Origin: Arthrobacter luteolus NBRC 107841
GTDB taxonomy: Bacteria; Actinomycetota; Actinomycetes; Actinomycetales; Micrococcaceae
Reading direction: 5' to 3'
NCBI RefSeq assembly: GCF_001552075.1
Contig: NZ_BCQM01000003.1
Span: 1 to 64,000 of the forward strand
DNA length: 64,000 nucleotides
Of this stretch, positions 55,595-64,000 are shown piece after piece (within the stretch, counting starts at the first letter, position 1; every line of letters begins with the position of its first letter). Position numbers and translations under genes: made by a program. Below the pieces are notes generated by a model. The model was not told the origin of the DNA. It saw only the letters and a program-made list of their open reading frames with translations, and did not search any database.

Positions 55595-57223
55595 ATGAGC
55601 CTGACCCTGGAAGACGTGCTGCAGCTGGAGGTTGTCGCTGCCGGAGCACCGGAGGTGCTCTCCGGACAGGAGCTTCTGAGCGCTCCCGTGCGCTGGGTGC
55701 ACGTGGCCGAACTTCGCAGCCTGGCAGACCTGCTCGAAGGCGGTGAGCTGGTCCTGACCACCGGTCTGGCGTTCGGAAGTTCAGCCGGGGAAGCCCGGGA
55801 CTATCTGGCCGGGCTGCAGGCTGCCGGAGCTGCCGGGGTCATTGTGGAGATCCCCGCCGGGCGTCCGGCGGACGCTGCAGCCCTGACCGCTGCCGCCGGG
55901 GAAACTGACCTGCCCGTGGTCCGGCTGCACCGCCGGATCAGATTCGTGGAAGTCACCGAAGTGGTGCACCGGCGCATCGTCGCCCGGCAGCTGGAGCAGG
56001 TGGAGAAGGCCAGGGAAGTCCACGAGGTCTTTACGATGCTGAGCCTCCAGAGCGCCGGGGTGCAGGAGATCGTTGACCGCGCCGGGCAGCTGCTGGGGTC
56101 CCCGGTGGTGCTGGAGGACAGTTCCCACCTGGTGGTGGCGTTTGCCCCCGGCCCGGTTCCGCCGCAGGAGCTCCTGCAGGACTGGCAGCGCCGGTCCCGG
56201 GCGGTGCACCGCAGCGGGGAAACCGCCCAGGCGGGGGACGGGAACTGGCTGCAGACCCCGGTGGGCCTCGGCAACCAGTACTGGGGAAGGCTGGTGGTGC
56301 CTCAGGCCCCGCATGCTCCGGAGGCCGCAGCGGAAGCGTCGATGGTCCTGGAACGGGCCGGTCAGGCTCTGTCCATCAACCGGCTTGCCGAGCGGGACCA
56401 GGCGGGCCTGGCCCAGCAGGCCCAGGCCGGCCTGATCCACGAGCTGCGTTCGCCCCGGGGGCCGGAGGACAGCGAGGCACTGACCCGTGCTGCCGCGCTG
56501 GGGCTGCAGCCTTCTCCGGTGTACCTGCCGCTGGTCCTGCAGCTGGACGCCGGTGCCGGCAAGGACCCGATGTCGATGCAGCGCAAGGAACGAGCCCTGC
56601 TGGAAATCCTGGACGGTGTGCTCGCCTCTACCCGCAATTCCGCCCTGGCGGCGGCCCTGCAGACCGGTCAGGTGGCGGTGCTGCTGGCCCTGCCGGCCCG
56701 GATGCTGGAAGACAGTGTGCTGGAACGGCTCTGCGGAGACCTGGCTGAGCGCTCTGCTGCCGCCGCGGAACCGCTGCGGTGGACGGCGGGAGTGGGCCGG
56801 GCGCGGTCCGCACTGGCGGATGCAGCCGCCGGGCTGGATGAAGCGGCCCATGTGGCGCAGACCGCCGGAACCATGCCCGGCAGCGGAAAACGGTATTTCC
56901 GTTCCACCGATGTGCGGCTGCGCGGGTTGCTGGCCCTGCTGCGCGAAGATTCCCGTGCCGTGTCCTTCGCCGCGGCGGAGCTGCGTGGAATCCTGGCGGA
57001 AGGCGCGGAGGAGGACCTGGCGCTGCTGCAGCGCTTCCTGGACTGCGGCGGCAACAAAACAGAGCTGGCCCGCAGCGGCTTCCTGAGCCGGCCCACGCTT
57101 TACTCCCGGCTGGAAAGGCTGGAGGCAAAGCTGGGGGTGTCCCTGAACGATCCGGAGTCCCGGACCTCGCTGCACGTCGCCCTTCTGCTGCGCCAGCTGC
57201 AGTCGCTGCCGGCGGCGGGGTGA
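55595..57223 (+). CDS. PucR-family transcriptional regulator
   Basis: The 542-residue protein has an N-terminal PucR sensory domain (VRWVHVAELRSLADLLEGGELVLTTGL), a GGDEF-like central domain and a C-terminal PucR helix-turn-helix (LDCGGNKTELARSGFLSRPTLYSRLERLEAKLG). It is divergent from mmsA-aminotransferase and probably activates them on an amino-acid or purine-derived signal. No ribosome site precedes the ATG. A TAGACT hexamer (55583-55588) ends six bases before it, compatible with a leaderless message. Confidence 0.9.
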   Translation: MSLTLEDVLQLEVVAAGAPEVLSGQELLSAPVRWVHVAELRSLADLLEGGELVLTTGLAFGSSAGEARDYLAGLQAAGAAGVIVEIPAGRPADAAALTAAAGETDLPVVRLHRRIRFVEVTEVVHRRIVARQLEQVEKAREVHEVFTMLSLQSAGVQEIVDRAGQLLGSPVVLEDSSHLVVAFAPGPVPPQELLQDWQRRSRAVHRSGETAQAGDGNWLQTPVGLGNQYWGRLVVPQAPHAPEAAAEASMVLERAGQALSINRLAERDQAGLAQQAQAGLIHELRSPRGPEDSEALTRAAALGLQPSPVYLPLVLQLDAGAGKDPMSMQRKERALLEILDGVLASTRNSALAAALQTGQVAVLLALPARMLEDSVLERLCGDLAERSAAAAEPLRWTAGVGRARSALADAAAGLDEAAHVAQTAGTMPGSGKRYFRSTDVRLRGLLALLREDSRAVSFAAAELRGILAEGAEEDLALLQRFLDCGGNKTELARSGFLSRPTLYSRLERLEAKLGVSLNDPESRTSLHVALLLRQLQSLPAAG

Positions 57224-57254
57224 CGGTGGAAGGTTCGCAGCGCGTCAGTCCGAG

Positions 57255-58640
57255 CTAGCGGCCCGAGATGAGGTCCGCTGCCTTGGCGATGGGCGACGTC
57301 GTCCGCCGTCCGCGGTTCTCGGCCCGGTCCGCCGCGTAATACGCCGCGTACATTGTTTTCACCCCAAGCCAGCGCAGCGGCTCGGGCTCCCAGCGGCGGA
57401 CCTTCCGGTTGACCCACGGCATCCGGGTCAGTTCGCTGCCGGGGTCCAGGATCAGGTCGCGCAGGGTGCGGGCGGCCAGGTTCGTGGCCGCGACCCCGGT
57501 GCCCACGTAGCCGCCGGCCCAGCCCAGTCCGGTCGCGGAATCCAGGCCAACGGTGGCCTTCCAGTCGCGGGGGACTCCCAGCACGCCGGCCCAGGCATGC
57601 TCGATCCGGGCCTCCGCCGCTGCCGGGAACATATCCCGGAGGAGATGGGTGAGGTTGGTGATGGTCTCCGGCTGGGTGGCGCCGTCGGTGTCGGTGCGGG
57701 AGCCGAACCGGTAGGGCACACCGCGTCCGCCCAAGGCGATCCGGCCATCGGCGGTGCGCTGGGCGTACATGTACGCGTGCGCCATGTCTGCCACGGTGTC
57801 CATGGAGTTCCAGCCGATGTCATCCCACACCGCTGCAGGCAGCGGCTCGGTGGCGATCATGGAGGAGTTCATCGGCAGCCATTCGCGGTGGTGTCCCCGC
57901 AGATTGGCGGTGAACCCTTCGGTGGCGCGGAGGATGTACTTCGCGCTGACGGTGCCTCGCGGGGTGACGGCGCGTCCGGGCAGGATCCCGGTGACGGTTG
58001 TGTTCTCGAAAATGGGCACGCCAAGTGCCTCGACGGCGCGGGCCAGGCCCCGGACCAGGCGCGCCGGATGGATCCGGGCACAGTGCGGGTGGTGGATGCT
58101 GCCCAGTGCGCCGGACACGTTGAGCCGCTGTGCGGTTTCACCGGCGTCGAGCAGCCGGGCTCCCGCCTCCGGCCACTGGGATTCCCCGGCGGCAAACCCC
58201 TGGAGCCGGCCGAGCTGCGCCTGGTTGCGGGCAACGTTCAGTTCCCCGCCCTTGGCGATGCCGGCGTCGATCCCTTCCGCAGCTGCCACCCGGATGACCT
58301 CATTCACGGTGTCATTGAGCAGTTCCTGGAACCTGCCGACCAGGGCACGGCCGTGGGACTTGACGTATTGTCCGCGGCCGCCGGTGATGGAGTTGGTGAG
58401 CCAGCCGCCGTTTCGCCCGGATGCCCCGAACCCGGCGAACCGGGATTCCAGGACCACCACGGACAGGTCCGGGCGGGCCTGTTTCAGGTAATAGGCGCTC
58501 CACAGCCCCGTGTAACCGGCACCGACGACGGCGACGTCCGCTTCCAGATCCCCGTCCAGGCCGGGACGCGGATCCGGAAGGCCGGTTTCGGCAAACCAGA
58601 AGGAGACGTTGCCGTTCACGGGAGCTGTGGAGAGAGCCAT
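57255..58640 (-). CDS. FAD-dependent amine/amino-acid oxidoreductase (PuuB/DadA-like)
   Basis: The 461-residue DAO-fold protein has the dinucleotide motif VAVVGAGYTGLWSAYYL, the second FAD motif FAGFGASGRNGGWL, and a C-terminal GWAGGYVGTGVAATNLAARTL. The pattern is that of gamma-glutamylputrescine oxidase and related enzymes, which oxidise an amine to an aldehyde with H2O2. It starts one base after the aminotransferase stop in the Lrp-aminotransferase operon, so polyamine degradation is likely. Confidence 0.86.
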   Translation of the reverse strand: MALSTAPVNGNVSFWFAETGLPDPRPGLDGDLEADVAVVGAGYTGLWSAYYLKQARPDLSVVVLESRFAGFGASGRNGGWLTNSITGGRGQYVKSHGRALVGRFQELLNDTVNEVIRVAAAEGIDAGIAKGGELNVARNQAQLGRLQGFAAGESQWPEAGARLLDAGETAQRLNVSGALGSIHHPHCARIHPARLVRGLARAVEALGVPIFENTTVTGILPGRAVTPRGTVSAKYILRATEGFTANLRGHHREWLPMNSSMIATEPLPAAVWDDIGWNSMDTVADMAHAYMYAQRTADGRIALGGRGVPYRFGSRTDTDGATQPETITNLTHLLRDMFPAAAEARIEHAWAGVLGVPRDWKATVGLDSATGLGWAGGYVGTGVAATNLAARTLRDLILDPGSELTRMPWVNRKVRRWEPEPLRWLGVKTMYAAYYAADRAENRGRRTTSPIAKAADLISGR

Positions 58641-58641
58641 A

Positions 58642-60057
58642 TCAGAGGTGGTTCAGGCCTTCTGTGAGTACCGAACGCAGGATCGATTCGATCTGGTCGA
58701 ACTCCGGCTGGCCGATGGTCAGCGGCGGTGCGAGCTGGATGACGGGGTCTCCCCGGTCATCGGCACGGCAGTAGAGGCCGGCGTCGTAGAGCGCGGTGGA
58801 AATGTAGCCGCGCAGCAGCCGCTCGGACTCGTCGTCGGAGAAGGTCTCCTTGGTGGTTTTGTCCTTGACCAGTTCAATGCCGTAGAAGTAGCCCTCGCCG
58901 CGCACATCGCCGACGATCGGAAGATCCTTCAGCTTCTCCAGCGTGGCGCGGAAGGCAGGAGCATTTGTCTTCACACGGTTGTTGAGGTCCTCACTGTCGA
59001 AGAGGTCCAGGTTGGCCATGGCGACGGCGGCGGAGACCGGATGCCCGCCGAAGGTGTAGCCGTGGTAGAACGTGGTGTCGCCCTTGGAGAACGGCTCAAA
59101 CAGGCGGTCCGAGGCGATCATGGCACCGAGCGGGGCATAGCCGCTGGTGATGCCCTTGGCACAGGTGATGATGTCCGGCACGTAATCAAAGTCGGTCGAG
59201 GCGAACATCGAACCAATCCGGCCGAAGGCGCAGATGGTCTCATCGGAGACCAGCAGGACGTCGTACTGGTCGCAGATTTCCCGGACCCGTTTGAAGTAGC
59301 CCGGGGGCGGCGGGAAGCAGCCGCCGGAGTTCTGCACCGGCTCCAGGAAAACGGCCGCCACGGTGTCCGGACCCTCGAACTCGATGGCCTCACCGATCCG
59401 GTCCGCAGCCCAGCGGCCGAAGGCCTCCGGGTCCTCCAGGCCGGCGGGGGCCCGGTACTGATTGGTGTTCGGCACCCGGAACGCTCCGGGAACCAGCGGC
59501 TCGAACGGGGCTTTCATATCCGGAATGCCCGTGATGGAAAGGGCACCCTGCGGAGTGCCGTGGTAGGCGACCGCACGGGAGATCACTTTGTGCTTGGTGG
59601 GCTTGCCCGTGAGCTTGAAGAACTGCTTGGCCAGTTTCCACGCGGACTCGACGGCGTCACCGCCGCCGGTGGTGAAGAAGACCCGGTTCAGGTCACCGGG
59701 CGCTCCGGCTGCGAGGCGTTCGGCCAGGTCGATGGCCGGGGGATGGGCGTAGGACCACAGGGGCATAAAGCTCAGTTCGCGGGACTGCCGGGCGGCTGCC
59801 TCGGCCAGTTCTTCCCGGCCGTGGCCCACCTGCACGGTGAACAGTCCGGCCAGGCCGTCAATCAGTTCGTGGCCCCGGTCGTCGTAGATCAGGTGGCCCT
59901 TGCCACGGGTGATGATGGGAACGTTGCCGCCGGATACCGGCCCCGAATGGCGGGCCATGTGCATCCACAGGTGGTCGCGGGCCGCCTGCTGGCGGTCCGT
60001 TCCACGGGGTGTGGTCGACGGCGAGAGGGAGGATGGCTGGACTGTTGTATCGGTCAT
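58642..60057 (-). CDS. Class III aminotransferase, putrescine/polyamine:pyruvate type (SpuC-like)
   Basis: The 471-residue PLP enzyme has FFTTGGGDAVESAWKLAK, LLVSDETICAFGRIG (PLP Asp) and the Lys in TCAKGITSGYAPLGA. The N-terminal DHLWMHMARH and the polyamine-transport context favour a putrescine or diamine donor. Its ATG overlaps the stop of the Lrp-type regulator (ATGA), which shows tight coupling of regulator and enzyme. Confidence 0.86.
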   Translation of the reverse strand: MTDTTVQPSSLSPSTTPRGTDRQQAARDHLWMHMARHSGPVSGGNVPIITRGKGHLIYDDRGHELIDGLAGLFTVQVGHGREELAEAAARQSRELSFMPLWSYAHPPAIDLAERLAAGAPGDLNRVFFTTGGGDAVESAWKLAKQFFKLTGKPTKHKVISRAVAYHGTPQGALSITGIPDMKAPFEPLVPGAFRVPNTNQYRAPAGLEDPEAFGRWAADRIGEAIEFEGPDTVAAVFLEPVQNSGGCFPPPPGYFKRVREICDQYDVLLVSDETICAFGRIGSMFASTDFDYVPDIITCAKGITSGYAPLGAMIASDRLFEPFSKGDTTFYHGYTFGGHPVSAAVAMANLDLFDSEDLNNRVKTNAPAFRATLEKLKDLPIVGDVRGEGYFYGIELVKDKTTKETFSDDESERLLRGYISTALYDAGLYCRADDRGDPVIQLAPPLTIGQPEFDQIESILRSVLTEGLNHL

Positions 60058-60518
60058 CTGGTGCCCCAGTTGTAGGCCTGCTTCCGCAGGGAGAGGTACA
60101 TAAAGGTTTCAGTGCTGGAAACGCCGGGAATGCTGCGGAACCGGTTTACCAGCAGCAGCAGATCCTGGTCGTTTTCGCACACGACTTCGGCCAGCAGATC
60201 GAACGAGCCGGCCGTGACGACGCAATAGTCCACCTGGTCAATGGCTGACACCAGGTCGGCCACCACCAGAACATCTCCGTGGACCTTGATGCCCAGCATC
60301 GCCTGCCGTGGGAAACCCAGCTGCAGGGGATCCGTCACGGCCACAATCTGCATCACGCCGCTGTCTGTCAGTTTCTGGACCCGCTGCCGAACCGCGGCTT
60401 CGGAGAGGCCCACTGCCTTCCCGATCGCGGCATAGGACCGGCGTCCGTCTTCCTGCAGCTGCTCGATGATCGACTTGGAGATGTCGTCGACAGAATGGCT
60501 TCCGGCTGCGGATTCCAT
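60054..60518 (-). CDS. Lrp/AsnC-family regulator of the putrescine locus
   Basis: The protein has about 154 residues. An AsnC-type helix-turn-helix (IIEQLQEDGRRSYAAIGKAVGLSEAAVRQRVQKL) is followed by a RAM ligand domain (VVTAGSFDLLAEVVCEND). ATG 60518 is used, with GGAGG 11 bases upstream; the frame stays open to a TTG at 60575. It heads the operon with the aminotransferase and oxidase and is divergent from the PotD-type gene, so it probably controls both directions. Confidence 0.88.
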   Translation of the reverse strand: MESAAGSHSVDDISKSIIEQLQEDGRRSYAAIGKAVGLSEAAVRQRVQKLTDSGVMQIVAVTDPLQLGFPRQAMLGIKVHGDVLVVADLVSAIDQVDYCVVTAGSFDLLAEVVCENDQDLLLLVNRFRSIPGVSSTETFMYLSLRKQAYNWGTR

Positions 60519-60586
60519 GGCGTTCTTCACCTCCAGGTGCGGATTCACGAGCTCGCGGCGTGCGAGTGGTTGCAATTCAATCTTTT

Positions 60587-60600
60587 ATTTCGTTCGAAAT
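60587..60600. promoter_or_regulatory. Palindrome in the AT-rich Lrp-PotD divergent region
   Basis: ATTTCG-TT-CGAAAT is a perfect 14-bp palindrome in an unusually A/T-rich stretch (60575-60700) between the Lrp-type gene and the polyamine transporter. It is the natural candidate for the Lrp-type protein; a related TTACAACGAAAAG lies at about 60671-60683. Confidence 0.55.
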
Positions 60601-60764
60601 CAAGGCTTTTCGGAACTGAAAACGTGGCTTCAGTGAGGATATTTTTAGGAAACCGTGGTGTAACAAAACTTTTACAACGAAAAGCTTGTAGGCGCGGAAT
60701 TCCGTCTGGCACTATCGATCATCAACACCCGTCCGCAGTGAAGTTGTGCCAGCAAGGAGCCCCT

Positions 60765-61976
60765 ATGTCTAAGCGTCCCGTGACAGATCCAATGCTCAGG
60801 AGCATCATCAACTCCCAGCTGTCCCGCCGCAGGCTGCTGATGGGGGCGGGAGGACTTTCTGTCGCAGGCATGCTGGCCGCCTGCGGGACCGGGGGAGGAA
60901 CGGGCGATTCGTCGTCGAAGCCCAGCCCGGCTGCGGACGTCTCCGATTCCGAGAAGACCGTGAGCTGGGCCAACTGGACGCTGTACCTGGACTACGACGA
61001 CTCCACGCAGAAGTACCCCTCGCTGGAAGCCTTTTCGGCGGCCAGCGGCATCAAGGCCAGCTATTCCGAGGATGTGGACGGCAACGATACCTACTTCGGC
61101 AAGGTCCAGGGCCAGCTTGCGGCCGGCCAGGACATCGGCCAGGACATCGTGACCCTCACGGACTGGATGGCGGCCCGCCTGATCCGCCTCGGCTACACGC
61201 AGGAACTGGACCTGGCGAACATCCCCAACTCCAAGAACCTGCTCGCCACCCTGCAGAACGTGGACTTCGATCCGGGCCGCAAACACTCCCTGACCTGGCA
61301 GTCCGGTTTCGCCGGAATCGCCTGGAACAAAGAGGCCTTCCCCAAGGGACTGAAGAGCGTTTCCGACCTCTGGGCTCCGGAGCTCAAGGGCAGGGTGGAG
61401 GTCCTGGACGAAATGCGGGACACCATGGGCCTGCTGATGCTGGAGAACGGAGTGGACATCACCGGCGACTGGGGAGACGAGGAATTCGATAACGCCCTGG
61501 ACGTCCTCTCCAAGCAGATCTCGGACGGACAAATCCGCCAGGTGAAGGGCAACTCCTATAAGGAGGACCTCATTTCCGGTGATGCCCTGGCCGTCATCGG
61601 CTGGTCCGGCGATATTACCCAGCTGAATTTCGAAGAAGGCGACAAATGGGAGTTTGCCATCCCCGACGCCGGCGGAACCCTCTGGTCCGATAACCTGCTG
61701 GTGCCGATCGGCGCCACGCACAAGGCCAACGCCGAAAAGCTCATGGACTACTACTTTGACCCGGTCAACGCAGCCACGGTGGCTGCCTACGTCAACTTCA
61801 TCTGCCCCGTGGAAGGCGCACGGGAGGCCATGGAGGCCATCGATCCGGAACTGGTCGAGAACCCGCTGATCTTCCCCACGGACGACTTCCTCGCCAACGC
61901 CCATGTCGTGCGCACGCTGACCGCCGATGAAGAGACTGACTACAGCGGCCGCTTCCAGACCGCGATCGGAAACTAA
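60765..61976 (+). CDS. Polyamine ABC transporter substrate-binding lipoprotein (PotD/PotF-like), Tat-type signal
   Basis: The 403-residue protein has a twin-arginine motif (SRRRLLMGAGG) followed by a lipobox (GMLAACG, Cys ~45), so it is probably Tat-exported and lipid-anchored. The mature part shows the spermidine/putrescine-binding pattern (VSWANWTLYLDYDD, DIVTLTDWMAARLIRLGY, LYxxSGFAGIAWN-type segment, AVIGWSGDI). AAGGAG lies five bases before the ATG. It heads the potD-potA-potB operon opposite the putrescine catabolic genes. Confidence 0.88.
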   Translation: MSKRPVTDPMLRSIINSQLSRRRLLMGAGGLSVAGMLAACGTGGGTGDSSSKPSPAADVSDSEKTVSWANWTLYLDYDDSTQKYPSLEAFSAASGIKASYSEDVDGNDTYFGKVQGQLAAGQDIGQDIVTLTDWMAARLIRLGYTQELDLANIPNSKNLLATLQNVDFDPGRKHSLTWQSGFAGIAWNKEAFPKGLKSVSDLWAPELKGRVEVLDEMRDTMGLLMLENGVDITGDWGDEEFDNALDVLSKQISDGQIRQVKGNSYKEDLISGDALAVIGWSGDITQLNFEEGDKWEFAIPDAGGTLWSDNLLVPIGATHKANAEKLMDYYFDPVNAATVAAYVNFICPVEGAREAMEAIDPELVENPLIFPTDDFLANAHVVRTLTADEETDYSGRFQTAIGN

Positions 61977-61981
61977 CGGCG

Positions 61982-63136
61982 ATGAGCACCACAGAACTCT
62001 CCCGGGAATCCGGGGCGGCGGACAAGGGCAGCGGCGCGGACCTGGTCCTGTCCGGAATCACCAAACGCTTCAGCGACTTCACCGCCGTCGACAACCTGGA
62101 CCTGGTGATCCCCTCAGGTTCCTTCTTCGCCCTGCTGGGCCCCTCCGGCTGCGGAAAAACGACGACGCTGCGTATGGTCGCCGGGCTGGAACAGCCCACC
62201 GCCGGCAGCATCAGCCTCGGCGGCAAGGACATTACGGGCACCAGTTCGTACCAGCGGCCGGTCAATACTGTCTTCCAGAACTACGCGCTCTTCCCACACA
62301 TGAGCGTGCTGGACAATGTGGCCTTCGGGCTCAAGCGGCGCAAGGTCCGCGACGCCGATGCCCAGGCCAAGGCTGCCCTTGAACTGGTGGAGCTGAGCCA
62401 CCTGGCAACGCGGCGTCCGGCCCAGCTTTCCGGCGGGCAGCAGCAGCGGGTCGCCCTGGCCCGCGCCGTCGTGAACCAGCCGGCGGTCCTGCTCCTGGAC
62501 GAACCGCTCGGCGCCCTGGACATGAAACTGCGCCGCCAGATGCAGGTGGAACTGAAGAAGATCCAGACCGAGGTCGGCCTGACCTTCGTCCATGTCACCC
62601 ACGACCAGGAAGAGGCCATGACCATGGCCGACACCGTGGCTGTGATGAACCACGGCCAGGTTGAGCAGATGGGCCCGCCGCAGGAACTGTACGACCTTCC
62701 GCGAACAGCATTTGTCGCGAACTTCCTGGGCAAGTCCAACCTCATGCCGGCCACGGTGACCGGAGAAGCCGGTGAGTTCCTCCAGCTGGATGTGGCGGGC
62801 AATGCCCTGACCCTGCTGAAGGACCGGGCCACGGACCACAGCGGCCGGATCCTGGTAGGGATCCGGCCGGAGAAACTGCGGATGGAAGCGGATCTGGCCA
62901 CCTCGGCGCAGGACTCCATCCGGGGCGTGGTCCTGGATGCTTCCTTCACCGGAGCCAGCACGGAGTACCTGGTCGAGGCAGAGGGGATCGGCACGGTTGG
63001 CGTTTTTGCGCAGAACCACGGCGGTGCCCTGTTCGCTGACGGGGACCGGGTCCGCCTGGCCTGGGATCCCACGCACGCCTTCGGGCTCAGCGGAAGCGAG
63101 GACCGGGAGGCCGGAGCCGGAGAGGACGGCCTCTGA
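61982..63136 (+). CDS. potA: Polyamine ABC transporter ATP-binding protein (PotA-like)
   Basis: The 384-residue ATPase has Walker A GPSGCGKTTT, Q-loop VFQNYALFPHMS, signature LSGGQQQR, Walker B LLLDEPLGALD and H-loop THDQEEAMT. A TOBE domain covers ~residues 250-370. It powers the polyamine importer. It starts five bases after the binding-protein stop, and its stop overlaps the permease start (TGATG at 63134-63138). Confidence 0.92.
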   Translation: MSTTELSRESGAADKGSGADLVLSGITKRFSDFTAVDNLDLVIPSGSFFALLGPSGCGKTTTLRMVAGLEQPTAGSISLGGKDITGTSSYQRPVNTVFQNYALFPHMSVLDNVAFGLKRRKVRDADAQAKAALELVELSHLATRRPAQLSGGQQQRVALARAVVNQPAVLLLDEPLGALDMKLRRQMQVELKKIQTEVGLTFVHVTHDQEEAMTMADTVAVMNHGQVEQMGPPQELYDLPRTAFVANFLGKSNLMPATVTGEAGEFLQLDVAGNALTLLKDRATDHSGRILVGIRPEKLRMEADLATSAQDSIRGVVLDASFTGASTEYLVEAEGIGTVGVFAQNHGGALFADGDRVRLAWDPTHAFGLSGSEDREAGAGEDGL

Positions 63137-64000
63137 TGGCGCTGCTGACCGCGGGGAAAGCCACCGGTCCCAGTGCCGCCGAGGAGGAAGCGAGTAAACG
63201 GCGCGGACGGGTCGGTTACCTGCTGATCCTTCCGGGTTTCATTTTCCTGCTCCTGTTCTTCGCACTGCCGGTGGTTTCGCTGCTGGCGACCTCGCTCTAC
63301 GTCAAGCCGGAGGGCGCCGACGTCGGGCAGTTTGTTCCGGCGCTGGAGTTCGGCAACTACCTGGTGGTCCTGCGGGACTACTGGCCGGCGCTGCTGCGAT
63401 CCTTCGGGTTCGCGCTGATTGCCACCGTGGCCGCCCTGATCATCGGTTACCCGATGGCCTACCTGGTGGCTGTCCGGCTGCGGGAGCGGAAGCTGCTCAA
63501 GGGCATCCTGCTGGTGCTGATCATCGCCCCCTTCTTCACCAGCTTCATCCTGCGCACGCAGGCCTGGAAGCAGATCCTGGCGGATGAGGGGCCGGTGGTG
63601 TCGGTGCTCCGGTCGCTGGCCCTGCTGCCGGAGGACGGGCGTCTCACCGCCACGGCGTTCGCCGTGATCTGCGGCCTGACCTACAACTTCCTGCCGTTTA
63701 TGACGCTGCCGATCTACGCCAACCTGGAACGGCTGGATACCCGGCTGATCGAGGCCGGCGGGGATCTGTACGCGAACGGCTTCACCACTTTCCGCAAGGT
63801 CACCTTTCCGCTTTCCCTGCCCGGCGTAATGGCCGGGACCCTGCTGACCTTTATCCCGGCCACGGGCGACTACGTGAACGCGGCGCTGCTGGGCAACAAC
63901 CAGAACACCACCATGATCGGCCAGGTCATCGACTCCCGTTTCTTCCGGGTGGTGGACTACCCGGGCGCCTCCGCCCTGTCCTTCCTCCTCATGCTGGCGA
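63136..64000 (+). CDS. potB: Polyamine ABC transporter permease (PotB-like), cut by window edge
   Basis: From ATG 63136 the frame is open to the window end (288 codons). A charged N terminus precedes a first helix (GYLLILPGFIFLLLFFALP). Several further helices and the EAA loop (IEAGGDLYANGFTTFRKVTFPLSLPG) of the PotB/PotH class follow. A PotC partner would be expected beyond the edge. Confidence 0.88.
   Translation, partial: MALLTAGKATGPSAAEEEASKRRGRVGYLLILPGFIFLLLFFALPVVSLLATSLYVKPEGADVGQFVPALEFGNYLVVLRDYWPALLRSFGFALIATVAALIIGYPMAYLVAVRLRERKLLKGILLVLIIAPFFTSFILRTQAWKQILADEGPVVSVLRSLALLPEDGRLTATAFAVICGLTYNFLPFMTLPIYANLERLDTRLIEAGGDLYANGFTTFRKVTFPLSLPGVMAGTLLTFIPATGDYVNAALLGNNQNTTMIGQVIDSRFFRVVDYPGASALSFLLMLA

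Noticed and set aside
55781-57175. 464-residue minus-strand open frame
   Set aside because: It is antisense to the PucR gene, with no motif or ribosome site.
58609-60075. 488-residue plus-strand open frame
   Set aside because: It is antisense to the omega-aminotransferase, whose active-site Lys and Asp segments are intact.

Overview
The window is GC-rich, densely packed DNA with many ATGA/GTGA stop-start overlaps, GTG starts and U-poor hairpin terminators. Together with the gene families present (DUF3817, DUF222-HNH, LutABC with a FadR-type regulator, Lrp-linked putrescine genes, fused-permease ABC systems) this points to a high-GC actinobacterium, most likely Micrococcaceae (Arthrobacter-like). 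That assignment is inference. No rRNA, tRNA, phage, IS or CRISPR locus is visible. Both edges cut a gene: an alcohol dehydrogenase on the left and a polyamine ABC permease on the right.

Layout. 0-2.9 kb: a small membrane protein, an NCS1 permease and an alcohol dehydrogenase in one leftward operon, divergent from a nitrilase-family hydrolase across a perfect palindrome. 2.9-10 kb: repeat-rich DNA, a DUF3817 protein, an AraC regulator, an amidase, an SDR protein, a PfpI/DJ-1 protein, an aldo-keto reductase and a glyoxalase-fold protein. 10-19.7 kb: an eight-gene leftward operon (ROK regulator, AfuABC-type importer with fused permease, argininosuccinate-lyase-like enzyme, PfkB kinase, metal-dependent amidohydrolase, NagB). 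It looks like a catabolic route for an unknown amino-sugar conjugate and is the best candidate for an undescribed system.

20-31.4 kb: a lactate block. It holds a large FAD/Fe-S D-lactate-type dehydrogenase with a two-component system, an LldR-like regulator, the permease lldP, and divergent lutABC, with two exact TNGTNNNACNA operators in the lldP-lutA gap. 31.3-35 kb: a 16-copy 10-bp minisatellite separates lutC from a LigM-type tetrahydrofolate-dependent O-demethylase, which is followed by an orphan ABC binding protein and a MetF-family reductase. This suggests methoxy-aromatic demethylation. 35-45.9 kb: a TPM-domain protein, an esterase, hpaH-hpaI, a second lldP broken by a 1-nt frameshift, a GNAT acetyltransferase, a DUF222-HNH protein and a YoaK-type membrane protein, with low-complexity spacers.

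46-64 kb: L-lactate dehydrogenase, then amine and amino-acid catabolism. One operon has an amidohydrolase, a cupin, an aminobutyraldehyde-type dehydrogenase and an N-carbamoyl-amine hydrolase. Another has mmsA and an omega-aminotransferase divergent from a PucR regulator (beta-alanine or similar). A third has an Lrp regulator, an omega-aminotransferase and a PuuB-like oxidase, divergent from a PotD/PotA/PotB importer (putrescine). A recurring oddity is GC-rich minisatellite DNA between genes and, in frame, at the ends or in loops of several proteins.
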